DNA of 64,000 nt from Chrysophaeum taylorii. Lineage: Eukaryota > Sar > Pelagophyceae > Pelagomonadales > Pelagomonadaceae. The DNA is taken from contig JAQMWT010000406.1 of assembly GCA_029834535.1 (NCBI GenBank), forward strand, positions 93,437 to 157,436, written 5' to 3'. The first letter of the stretch is position 1; every line of letters starts with the position of its first letter. The translations under genes were made by a program, and so were the position numbers. Below are positions 1 to 9,246 of the stretch, piece after piece. The notes beneath the pieces were generated by a model. It saw only the letters and a program-made list of their open reading frames with translations. It was not told the DNA's origin and ran no database searches.

Positions 1-3000
1 GAGCACAAAACAGCGACGGCTCGACCCCGCGCGTCGAACGCCGCGGCGTCCACTGCGCCGGTCTGACTGCTCTGACGCGTTGGCGCGAGGCTCACGACGC
101 GGCACGCCGCACTTTCGCGCGCTTCGCGCTCAAGCCATTCCACCGTACTCTGAGCGAACAAATCGCCGCGAGGCCCCGGCTGGACGCTCGCCGCTTCAAG
201 GTCTTCTTCTTCATCTTCTTCTCCGTCTTCGCGACGAACCACGAGCTGCATCGCGCTCGGCTTGATGTCACCTCCGGGCGACACGTTCTCCTTGCCCATG
301 CAGCGAGGAGAAGCCGCGGTCGTCGCCTCGCGACGACGCCCTTGGCAGAGATGCGCGAGCTGGCCAGCGAGGTGCGCGCACGAGGCGCACGAACACGGCG
401 ACGCACGGCCGAGCAACGCCCTCACGAGCCAGCCAAAGGCACGTCGACCGCGCCGATCGTCGTGCGGAGACGGAGCCGGGCACTCGGGGTGCACGTAGCA
501 TCGCATCGTTCGAATAGCTCTAGTGATTCCTACGTTGAGGAGACGATGCCCGTGGGCGTGAGTGAGAGTCGAGTAGTGTCGTATAGCCGAGGCCCGCGAT
601 CGGTGCTGCGCTCGTCGATTGGATGTTGTCGTCGTCGCTTTTCGTCGCCGCTCGCCACCCTCCTCGTCGTCCGACGACGAAGATATTTCTTCGAGCGCGT
701 CCCACGGTTCAGCGGTCGTTTCATCTTTCGTTCTTTGCTTTTTCCTCGTCGACGCCTGCACGGGGCCGCCGTTTCGCGGCGCAAGAAGCGTGGAAAAGAG
801 GATCACGTCTCGCTCCTCGCCCTGGATGCGATCGATAGACTCGACGAAGAGTGGCGCGTCGCGTTCGAGAACGCTCGCGGCGCGGTCTTCGACGTCGGGG
901 CGTCGCCGCAGCGCCCCGACGTACGTCGGATGCGGCTCGAGACGAGCGCGATTGTCCGCGAGCAGAAGCTTGGCAATAAGAGAGCGCTGCGGCCTGTTTA
1001 AGGTGATGATCCCGAGGGAGAGCGATTCGCCGCTCGAGTCTGCGGCAGCGATAATGTCGCGCGCATCTTTCGCAACGGCAGCTGCTTGCGAGTAGTTGAC
1101 GAGTCCGGCTGGCGGACCTCGGTCCGACTCCATGTCGCCTCCGACAAGAACCGCCATCAAGCCCTTCCTCGTGTGGTCGGTGGCTTGCGAGACGCGCGGC
1201 GCGGCGAAGGGCGCGACCAAACGCGAGTCGTAGAAAAGAGCGTTCGAGATCGCGATGAGCGTCGGATCGCCCGAGCGGTAGTGCCATTCGAGGGGTACCA
1301 GCGGCAAAATCCCGAGGTCCAGGACGTCGTCCAGGACACCACGACTTGCGGAGCAGTTGTTGCTCCTCGACGCTCGCGGGGGGAGTTGCTGATCGTCGCC
1401 GGCAATGACAAGCGACGTCCTCGCCGCCGCAGCCAACGGCACCGCGTCGCGCGTCCGCATCTGAGATGCCTCGTCGATGAACACAACGTCAAACACTCCG
1501 GCTCGATCGAGAAGTCCCAGTCGCCGCGCCGACGCGGGAGTCGCGCACACGATTGGCGCGAGTCCGAAACGATCCTTTTTCTTCCTCTTTAAGGAGGAGG
1601 AAGAGTCCTCGCCCGCGTCGTGCAAGCGCGCGAGCACCGCCGCATCCGCTCGCGTGCACGCAACCCTCAGAGACGCAAGCGATCGGCATCGAGCGCTTCG
1701 CGCGAGCTGCTTCGATGCAGAAAAACCATCCGTCAACAACACGGACGATCGAGTGTTGTTCGAAAGCAAATACGTCATTTCGACGGCGCACCTCACCAAG
1801 TCGGCGAGGGAAGAACGTGCCGATGGAGAACGCGCGTCATAGAGGGCATCTGCTGTTGCTCGAGCCTCGGCCGACAAAGATAATGAGCATCGAATGCGCT
1901 CGAGAGAAGCGAGCGCTGCCGCGACTCCCAGCGACGAGGCATCGGTGGTGTCGTCGTCGTTGGATGATGCCAAGAGTCGTACCAAAGCAAACAGGCGCGA
2001 ATGCTCGAGATCGTTGTCGTTGTTGTGTAGGGCCTCTGCGAACGGCACCGCAACATCGGCGAAGAAGCCATCGGCAGGCCCGGCGTGCAAAAGCGCGGCT
2101 TTGAGACAATGCGCTGCGACAGCTTGTAGAGTCGGCTCTGCCGCCGCAACTGGACTTCTTCGCATTGCACCGTTGAGGCGAGTGAGGCGCTCGAGCGCAT
2201 CTTGCAAATTGCCCTCGTGTGCGGCCAAGTCTGCAGCGGCGGCATCGACGCGCTTCGCCGACGCATTCACAACACGCTCGCCAAAGGCGGTGGCCGCGGC
2301 AGCCTGGGCGTCGCTGTCTTGCCACGCTTGCAGTTCATTGTACCGCGCGACCATCTCATCTCGGGCGTCCGCTTCTCGCTTGGTCACCCTTCGCTTTTTC
2401 TTTTGGCTTTCGATAGTATCGGGGCCGTCGATGGCAAGCGCGATCTTGTGCTTCGCCAAGTGACGTCTGGCAGTCGCCGCCGATGCCCGTCGCTCGCCGC
2501 AGAGTTCGCATACGTAGCGCCACTCCCTCGGGGTTCCGTCGCGCATCCTGCCGCGATGCAGGACAGCAACACACAAATCTTCCGAGAGAGCCTCGTCGCG
2601 CGGATCCTCCTCGTCGATATCATTTTGAGTCGCACGAGCCGATCGCGGCGTCTTCCAACCACCAGTCTTCTCCTCCGCCCACGCGCGAGCTGCGAGAGCA
2701 CCCGGGCGGTAGGAATCTTCAGAAAGGCTCCACCGCGACGATGAGGGATCGGCATCATCAGGCAGCGATATATGCGACGCAGCGAAAGAGCGAGATGGCA
2801 AGCGCGCGTGATCTCTAAGGCGACGCCACTCGTCGGCAAGATAGTCGAGGCCGTATTGTAATTGCACCGCCTCGTCTCCGTCAGCATCGCTCGCCGAACG
2901 CACCTTTGGTTTCGTGGCAAGGATATCCTCTGCCGCAGCGCATAGAACCGTGTCTCGCGAAGACGTTGACATCTTGGAGAGGGCGCGAATCTTGTGCGCA

Positions 3001-6000
3001 ACTACGCGCGCCGCAGCTTCTTCCTGTCCGATGATGAGTACCGTCTTGCCCGTAGCAGCCAGCGCAACGGCAGCATTCGAAATCGTTGCGCTCTTTCCGG
3101 TTCCTGGCGGCCCGCGCATGACAAAGCTCTCACCAGCAACAACGCGCGCGATAGCCTTGCGCTGAGTGGCATCTGCGACGCCCGCAATTGGCGGCATGTG
3201 CTGGTCCCGCGCATCTATTACGAGTGGTCGTTGCTTATTGTTGTTGGAACACGATCCGAATATCGCGGCATAAGCGCTCGACACCCTAAGACGATGTTCG
3301 TGAAGCCGAAGCGTTTCGAGGGAAGTCGACCATAGCTCGCCGTTGGCCAGGAACACTTCGACGCGAGACCGCACGGGCGCAGCAGTATTCGAACGGCTGG
3401 CTGGATTGACGAATGCCGCGCCATCTCGCTCGACCAACAGCGAATCTCCACAACACTTGCTCGCGCGCACAGGGACTATTACATCAACAACATTATCGTT
3501 TTCAAAGAAGCAAACGGCCGCTTGTTGAGAACCATCAAATTCGTCAAGTGTTTCACCCACTCTGAATGCGTGGAGGCCGCTCAGCTCGCATTTGTTGCCT
3601 CGACCGGGAACGAGCGCGATCTGACCGCGTGATAAAAGTGCTGACGCGAGCGCGTCAACGACGATCGGATCCGTTTTCAGAGCGAGCCACGATACCCACT
3701 TATCTTTGGCGGGTGACCACTCTTCGTCACGAGTGGCGTCTATCAGAAGCGAGCCTAGCGCCGGAAGGCCGTCAGAAACGTCAGCGAAAACATCCTCGAG
3801 GGAAGCCGTACGGGTCTCTGGCGCGAGTTCGTGGCGCATCAGCCACTCGACGTACGTGAACGCCGTTTTTTGTCGCGCTTCACTGCACGCAGCCGCCGCC
3901 GCCCTGAGCACATCTTGGGCAGCTGCCGACGCAGATCCGAACGGCGCCGAAGGCGGCGTAGTTTGTTGTTGTTCCCATTCCTCGACTAACGCGCGCGCGA
4001 GCTCGCGCTCGACGTCGTCGCAAGTATCAACAACTGTCGACTCCATCGCCGCGCGCTCGGCGCAAAGGCAAATTCGGCCGATTTCCGAGGCGACGGTAGC
4101 CACGTCGGCCACAGTCTCGAAGTCGCCGTCAAAGAGAGTCGTGCTTGCAACAGCAATCACGTGAAGAGGATTCGTCGCTGGCGGGTCCTCTAATGCCTCC
4201 AAGAATTCTGAAGCCCCGAGTTCGAAGACATCATCGCGCGCCGTTGAAACGCGAACGGCCTTGGCGACGACGAGTTGTTCCGCCGCAGCAGCAGCAGCTG
4301 CACAACGATACCAGACACGTCTCGCCTCTGAGGAGGCTGCAAGTTTCAGGTGCACCACCGACTTGTTGGAGGACGCGCGACCGGACGAGACGGCACACGG
4401 TAGGCGCTCATCAGACGACGATAGCACGATGTTTGCAGAAACGAACGAAGAGGCGTCGTTTGCTGACCAATAATCGGCGGCAGAATCGTCATCATAAAAG
4501 TCGAGGCGTATCGAGATGTGGAGAGTGCAGCCGCGCTGAAGCCCAGCCAGGAGAGTCTGCGTAGGATTTCCACCTCTTGGATGGTGCTTTTTAGAGTCAT
4601 CGAGCCACGCGTCGACGACTCGAGGACACTTCTCGCGAATCAGGCTGCTAGGAGCATCCAGCCTCAACAGCACGGGCGACGTCCAGTCATCGTCTCCCCC
4701 GAGAAGGCGCGCGCGCACCTGAATCGCAATCGACCCAGGGGGCGCCTTAAATTTATGACGCAGGTCTCCTCCAAGGCAGCGCGACCCGTCGCTCGTCGTC
4801 TCGAGGTCCGAGCCTAGGACCGAGAAACGATGCCCTTGCTCTTCTGGGGCATCAGTTCGCCACCGACGCGCTTCGATCTCTAGAGTGGCGTCCGGCTCGA
4901 CGACTCCGTGGAAGTTGACGGTACCTTCATCCTCTGTGCTGCTGAGCCACAGGCGCCCTCCTATCTTGTCGTCGTCGTCCTGCAGCTCTTCGTCGGCGGC
5001 AGCAGCAAAACAACCATCTAACACGTCTGCTGGTTCGTCGTCGAAACAACAACAACAAGGTCCCGAGTCGTTGTCGTCTTCATCACAAAAAGCGCCGCCG
5101 CCGCCGTCAATACCGTCCTCTTCGGTCTCGAGAACGACGCGGTCGCGATCCTCGGGTGGTGTTTCGCGCGGGGGTAAGACTACGCCATCGGCAATAATTT
5201 TCTTCTCCGAGCTCCCGGCGGAGTTTTCGGCCCAAACACTGACACAGTACTCATCATCACCACCGTCGAGCTCGAGCACGAGCGAAACGAGTTTGGGGTC
5301 ATCATCATCGTCGTCGATCGCCGGGGAGCAGCAGCAACGACGCGTCGCCGCGACAGACGCGGCGCCAGACGTCGTCGTCGTCGTCGCTACGCAATGGATT
5401 TCGAGGTGCTGGTCGTTCCACGGCGACGCTCTGGCACCGTAAGCGCGAATAAAGACGCTCAAAGATGACGACGCGACCTCAATTTTCACGACGTTTGGCG
5501 GAAGGGGCGGGGTCGCTTCTCGGACGGCCGAGGCGCTCGCGAGCACGACAGACGTCCCATCGCAGAGCTCGAAGACGCAGGTCGTTCCGGGTGCTGCGAG
5601 GGTTTTGTGGCCTTCGGCTACAAAGCTGACAGCAAACGGGAAGTTGTCGTGATGCGTCGTCGTCGTCGTCGTCGTCGCCGAGATCTTGCGCAGCTCGACC
5701 ACCCTCGTCGGCTTCGGTCGCTTTCGAAAACGACGACGAATCCACGGGGGGAGCTCGATTCGCGCTCGGACGCGCAACGCCCCGAGGACTCGCGCCGGGA
5801 CGGGCCCGGAGACGCGAACCGTCCCAACAAGCTTGTTGCTGTTTTCGATGGCGACGGACTCGAAGTCGACGCAGCGGCGCCACGAGCAGAGGTCTGAAAC
5901 GAGCGCGGCGGCGAGGGCCTCGGCGTCGGCGCTCTCGGGCGGCTCGCACAGGTGGAGGACCCGACGCCAGGCAAATCGCCGCAGCGCGGCCGGCAGCGCC

Positions 6001-9000
6001 ACGGCAACATCGGTAAGCAGCGATTCGTCGGTCTCCCGTTGTTTCGGGTGGCAAAGCACGAGGGAATCGTAGTTCGCGACGGCGTAGAGGTGTCGCACCG
6101 GCACGAGCCGCATAGGCATGTCTCGAAGCTCGCGAGCTCGCTCGACCAACGCGACTGCCCAGGGGGGCGGAGGGGGCGGTTCGGTCGCGGGTGGTACAGA
6201 AGCGAAATCATCGGAAGAATCACCCGACGCGAGGACGATCGCGGCGAGGCGAGCCCCCCGGATCGTGCGACGAAGAGCCTTCTCCTTCTTTGGAGCTGCT
6301 GTTGTCGCGCGTCTTCCTCCCGCCGAACACACGAGAGCGACGTCGCAGGCGCCGACGCCGCCCGAGACGGCGAGTGTCTTGAAGTCGCACGCGTAGACTC
6401 GACCCATCGCTTTGGCGACGTCGCCGTCGGGGTCCTCGGCAGCTAGGAGGACCCTGAGGCATCTCGCGTTCGCCGAGTCTGAGCACGCGGCGACGACCGA
6501 GAGCGTGCTGGTTAGTTGAAGGCGGATCTCCTTGGAGACGGCGCGCAAGGTCTCGACCGCAGCAGCCATCGCGCCGATGCAGACCGTGGCGCCGCGCAAG
6601 GCGCGGAAGTCCTCGGCGACGTCGCGTCGGCCGCCGTAGCAAGTTCTCGACATCGCGTCGCTCGGGAACTCCCGTTCGCCTCGACAGCGAGCGAGAGCGC
6701 TGGCCACGCCGCCGAGCGTCGAATCGACGCGGGTCGAGGGCCACCGGCCCTTGCGTACCGTCAAGCGCTGCTGCTGCTGCTGCTGCTGCTTGAAGAGGTG
6801 GTCCAAGCTCGCGGCAAACGGGAGAGCGTCGCCGCCGTATCGCTCCCGCAGCACGACGTTGGCTTCCGCGACGCGCTCGGCCGCGCTCCAGGCGCTGTGG
6901 CGTCCGGCGTCGTCGTCGTCGGTTCCGGCGACAAAGCAGACGGCGCGGACTTGGAGCCGCGCGATCGCCGGGACGATCTCGTAGACGTCGAGGGCCGCGG
7001 CGTCGTCGACGGCGAGAACGTCGAACGCCGGGCGTAGGGCGAGCCATCGCGGCAGCGCGCGAGGGGTCGCGAGGACCACGGGACAGGACGCGCGCAGCAA
7101 GTCGGACCAGCCGTCGAGAGCCGCGAAGGCCGAGGCGAGGTGCTTTCGGCCGCCGGGTCGCTCCCCGCGCGCCGAGTAAGCGCGTAGCGAAACGAAGGCC
7201 GCGGTACGAGCGAGAGCGTCGATCGTCGCTTTTCGCGTCGCGTCTCGCGACGCCTCGACGCGTTCGAGACGAGAGCGCGCGCGAGATCGCGCTGCCTCGA
7301 CGGCCTCCTCGGTCGCGTGAAGCGCCTCCTGCCGCGGTGTGGTCGTCGAGCACGAAACAATAATAGCAGCCGCCTCCTCCCGGGGCTGCAAATCGTCCGA
7401 CGAACGCAGGCGCGCGGCGTTCACGTTTGCCGCGACGAGCGAGAGGGTCTCGGCATCGTCGCACTCGGACTCGGAGAGGATGACCGCCGCCGTGCGCGGG
7501 AGCCCGGCGTCTGCGAGCGTTGCGGCGATTTGCACGAGCGTTTCGCGGCAGGGCGCGACGACGAGAGCGGCCGTCGCGCCGCGCGAGCAGAGCCTGGAGG
7601 AGACGGCGTGCGCGAGCGCGCGCGTGCGACCAGAGCCGGGGCCGCCAGACACGCACGTGACGCTGCTGCTGCTGCTGCTCGTGGCCGCCGCGACAAAGCG
7701 GCGCTGCGCACTATCGAGCGCCGCGGCGACCGACGCGCCCTTCTCCTCCTCCTCAACGGCGGTGCCTCGCTGCTCGATCGTCGTCTCGGCGCTCGCCCAG
7801 AACTTTGCGGCTGCATCGGCCCCTCGCATCGCGTCGAGGAAAAGGCGCTCGGTGGGCTGGAGCTCTGGAATCGCGACGACGGAGACGACGGGAACACCCC
7901 CCTCGCCTCTCTGATCGGCGGCCAACGGGTTTCCGACGGGAGCGCCGGCGCGAACTCGCCGCAAGCGATCGTCCCGAGTCATCATCATCCCCTTATTTTG
8001 AGGTTTCGGCGCGTCGTGTGTCTTCTCGAGCGGTAAGAGCAAAAAAGGCGGCGCCGGTTCGTCGTCCTCATCCCGCGTGGTGCCGACGGCGAGGAAGGCG
8101 GCGCCGCCGGCGTCGAGGACGGCGAAAATCTCGTCGCAAACGCCGAAAAACGCTCGCGACTGGACGACGGCGACGCCGGCTCTCTTCGCGAGCGTCCGAC
8201 AGAGCGCGGGCGGCGGCGGCGCTTCCGAAATCACGACGTCGAGGCGACCGTCTCGCAGCGCAGCCATGATGTCGCGACAGGTGGTCCAGTCCGGCGAGAC
8301 GACGTCCGCTCGAACCGGCGCGCGTCCCCGCAGCAACTTTCCCAAACCCCTGTCGCTCAACGCCGACCTCCCGGAGACCAGGAGCGGTGCCTCGGGGGGT
8401 ACGTCGTCGTCGTCGTCGTCCACGGGCAACACGTCGGCGCCAACCTCGAGCGCCGCCGTCCAGGCATCGATGACGTCGGCGCGATGGCCGGGCGTCCACG
8501 TCGCGGCTCCCGCCTCGACTTTGACCTTCGTTCCCGAGACGTCAATCTTCGGCGCCCGCTCCCAGAGGCCGGCCGCCGCGGCCGCAGCAAACCGCCAGGA
8601 CCGCGCCTCGCGGACCGGCCCGGGCGACACGCGTTCGATGAGGCGCGCGACGAGCCCCGGCGTCGGCTTGAGCGTCGCCGGGACGCGAGCGACGACTTCC
8701 GGTTTATCGGGCCTCGTCGCGACCAAGGCAACGCCGCGCGCCGCCGATACGGGCTTGTCGTCGACGCCGAGGAGCGCGTCGAGAAAGACGAAAAACTCCT
8801 CAACTCCGCACGCGAGGCCCGCGAGCTCGAGCGGCTGCACGAGGCCGCCGACCATGTTGCCGTCGGACACTTCCACGCGCCATCGCACCTTCGTCGCGAC
8901 CTCCAACGCGACCTCGAGCCTCGCGAGCGAGCCGTCATCGGCGTCGGCCACCGCCTCGATTTCGTACAGCGCCGCCCCGCGCCACGAGAGTCCTGTCGAC

Positions 9001-9203
9001 CGCGGCGCGGCGCTCCACGCCACCTCGCACCCCACCCGCCATTCTCCCTCCCCAAAGCTCGACGCCGCGCACACCACGCCGTCCTCGACCGCCAGCCGCC
9101 GCGCCCATCGCTGCGCCTCCGGCTCGTCGCATCCCGCGAACGGACGGTGGACCACTACGCTCCCGGGCTCGGCGCGCGCGAGCAGCTTCGCCACGGTGCT
9201 CAT
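1..9203 (-). CDS. Giant protein with two tandem SF1 (UPF1/DNA2-like) helicase modules, C-terminus cut by window edge
   Basis: A single frame without stop or intron runs from an ATG at 9203 past position 1 (at least 3,067 codons). Residues 1-519 have no recognised domain. Module 1 has a Walker A-like GGPGSGRT near residue 520, where the catalytic Lys is Arg, and a Walker B-like AVDDAAALD near 730 (DDAA instead of DEAA); no LNVAxTRA motif follows. A short polyGln lies near residue 805. The middle contains beta-rich, fibronectin-III-like stretches, for example YCVSVWAENSAGSSE near residue 1320. Module 2 is complete: GPPGTGKS (residue 2031), FIDEASQ (about 2571), AGDDQQLPP (about 2600), IDRIQGEERDVILFS (about 2787) and LLNVGITRAI (about 2887). 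The family comprises ATP-dependent RNA/DNA translocases related to UPF1, SMG-type and HELZ2-like proteins. The RNA or DNA substrate cannot be told. I infer that module 2 is active and module 1 structural. Confidence 0.88.
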   Translation of the reverse strand, partial: MSTVAKLLARAEPGSVVVHRPFAGCDEPEAQRWARRLAVEDGVVCAASSFGEGEWRVGCEVAWSAAPRSTGLSWRGAALYEIEAVADADDGSLARLEVALEVATKVRWRVEVSDGNMVGGLVQPLELAGLACGVEEFFVFLDALLGVDDKPVSAARGVALVATRPDKPEVVARVPATLKPTPGLVARLIERVSPGPVREARSWRFAAAAAAGLWERAPKIDVSGTKVKVEAGAATWTPGHRADVIDAWTAALEVGADVLPVDDDDDDVPPEAPLLVSGRSALSDRGLGKLLRGRAPVRADVVSPDWTTCRDIMAALRDGRLDVVISEAPPPPALCRTLAKRAGVAVVQSRAFFGVCDEIFAVLDAGGAAFLAVGTTRDEDDEPAPPFLLLPLEKTHDAPKPQNKGMMMTRDDRLRRVRAGAPVGNPLAADQRGEGGVPVVSVVAIPELQPTERLFLDAMRGADAAAKFWASAETTIEQRGTAVEEEEKGASVAAALDSAQRRFVAAATSSSSSSVTCVSGGPGSGRTRALAHAVSSRLCSRGATAALVVAPCRETLVQIAATLADAGLPRTAAVILSESECDDAETLSLVAANVNAARLRSSDDLQPREEAAAIIVSCSTTTPRQEALHATEEAVEAARSRARSRLERVEASRDATRKATIDALARTAAFVSLRAYSARGERPGGRKHLASAFAALDGWSDLLRASCPVVLATPRALPRWLALRPAFDVLAVDDAAALDVYEIVPAIARLQVRAVCFVAGTDDDDAGRHSAWSAAERVAEANVVLRERYGGDALPFAASLDHLFKQQQQQQQRLTVRKGRWPSTRVDSTLGGVASALARCRGEREFPSDAMSRTCYGGRRDVAEDFRALRGATVCIGAMAAAVETLRAVSKEIRLQLTSTLSVVAACSDSANARCLRVLLAAEDPDGDVAKAMGRVYACDFKTLAVSGGVGACDVALVCSAGGRRATTAAPKKEKALRRTIRGARLAAIVLASGDSSDDFASVPPATEPPPPPPWAVALVERARELRDMPMRLVPVRHLYAVANYDSLVLCHPKQRETDESLLTDVAVALPAALRRFAWRRVLHLCEPPESADAEALAAALVSDLCSWRRCVDFESVAIENSNKLVGTVRVSGPVPARVLGALRVRARIELPPWIRRRFRKRPKPTRVVELRKISATTTTTTTHHDNFPFAVSFVAEGHKTLAAPGTTCVFELCDGTSVVLASASAVREATPPLPPNVVKIEVASSSLSVFIRAYGARASPWNDQHLEIHCVATTTTTSGAASVAATRRCCCSPAIDDDDDDPKLVSLVLELDGGDDEYCVSVWAENSAGSSEKKIIADGVVLPPRETPPEDRDRVVLETEEDGIDGGGGAFCDEDDNDSGPCCCCFDDEPADVLDGCFAAAADEELQDDDDKIGGRLWLSSTEDEGTVNFHGVVEPDATLEIEARRWRTDAPEEQGHRFSVLGSDLETTSDGSRCLGGDLRHKFKAPPGSIAIQVRARLLGGDDDWTSPVLLRLDAPSSLIREKCPRVVDAWLDDSKKHHPRGGNPTQTLLAGLQRGCTLHISIRLDFYDDDSAADYWSANDASSFVSANIVLSSSDERLPCAVSSGRASSNKSVVHLKLAASSEARRVWYRCAAAAAAAEQLVVAKAVRVSTARDDVFELGASEFLEALEDPPATNPLHVIAVASTTLFDGDFETVADVATVASEIGRICLCAERAAMESTVVDTCDDVERELARALVEEWEQQQTTPPSAPFGSASAAAQDVLRAAAAACSEARQKTAFTYVEWLMRHELAPETRTASLEDVFADVSDGLPALGSLLIDATRDEEWSPAKDKWVSWLALKTDPIVVDALASALLSRGQIALVPGRGNKCELSGLHAFRVGETLDEFDGSQQAAVCFFENDNVVDVIVPVRASKCCGDSLLVERDGAAFVNPASRSNTAAPVRSRVEVFLANGELWSTSLETLRLHEHRLRVSSAYAAIFGSCSNNNKQRPLVIDARDQHMPPIAGVADATQRKAIARVVAGESFVMRGPPGTGKSATISNAAVALAATGKTVLIIGQEEAAARVVAHKIRALSKMSTSSRDTVLCAAAEDILATKPKVRSASDADGDEAVQLQYGLDYLADEWRRLRDHARLPSRSFAASHISLPDDADPSSSRWSLSEDSYRPGALAARAWAEEKTGGWKTPRSARATQNDIDEEDPRDEALSEDLCVAVLHRGRMRDGTPREWRYVCELCGERRASAATARRHLAKHKIALAIDGPDTIESQKKKRRVTKREADARDEMVARYNELQAWQDSDAQAAAATAFGERVVNASAKRVDAAAADLAAHEGNLQDALERLTRLNGAMRRSPVAAAEPTLQAVAAHCLKAALLHAGPADGFFADVAVPFAEALHNNDNDLEHSRLFALVRLLASSNDDDTTDASSLGVAAALASLERIRCSLSLSAEARATADALYDARSPSARSSLADLVRCAVEMTYLLSNNTRSSVLLTDGFSASKQLARSARCRSLASLRVACTRADAAVLARLHDAGEDSSSSLKRKKKDRFGLAPIVCATPASARRLGLLDRAGVFDVVFIDEASQMRTRDAVPLAAAARTSLVIAGDDQQLPPRASRSNNCSASRGVLDDVLDLGILPLVPLEWHYRSGDPTLIAISNALFYDSRLVAPFAAPRVSQATDHTRKGLMAVLVGGDMESDRGPPAGLVNYSQAAAVAKDARDIIAAADSSGESLSLGIITLNRPQRSLIAKLLLADNRARLEPHPTYVGALRRRPDVEDRAASVLERDAPLFVESIDRIQGEERDVILFSTLLAPRNGGPVQASTRKKQRTKDETTAEPWDALEEISSSSDDEEGGERRRKATTTTSNRRAQHRSRASAIRHYSTLTHAHGHRLLNVGITRAIRTMRCYVHPECPAPSPHDDRRGRRAFGWLVRALLGRASPCSCASCAHLAGQLAHLCQGRRREATTAASPRCMGKENVSPGGDIKPSAMQLVVRREDGEEDEEEDLEAASVQPGPRGDLFAQSTVEWLEREARESAACRVVSLAPTRQSSQTGAVDAAAFDARGRAVAVLC

Positions 9204-9246
9204 TTTGATTCACAAATTCAAACGGTTATGCATATGAGGTCTACTC
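9204..9246. other. Very short spacer between two co-oriented genes
   Basis: Only 43 bp separate the stop of the plastid-directed protein from the ATG of the giant helicase gene. The upstream gene's 3' UTR and the downstream gene's 5' UTR or promoter must overlap neighbouring transcripts. No motif is recognised. Confidence 0.6.

Noticed and set aside
342-1001. Plus-strand open frames across the helicase gene
   Set aside because: They are antisense shadows with Arg/Ser-rich low-complexity composition and no domain.
6220-7656. A 478-codon minus-strand open frame rich in Arg
   Set aside because: It is a GC-rich shadow of the giant helicase gene, one frame over. The helicase motifs are all in the other frame.
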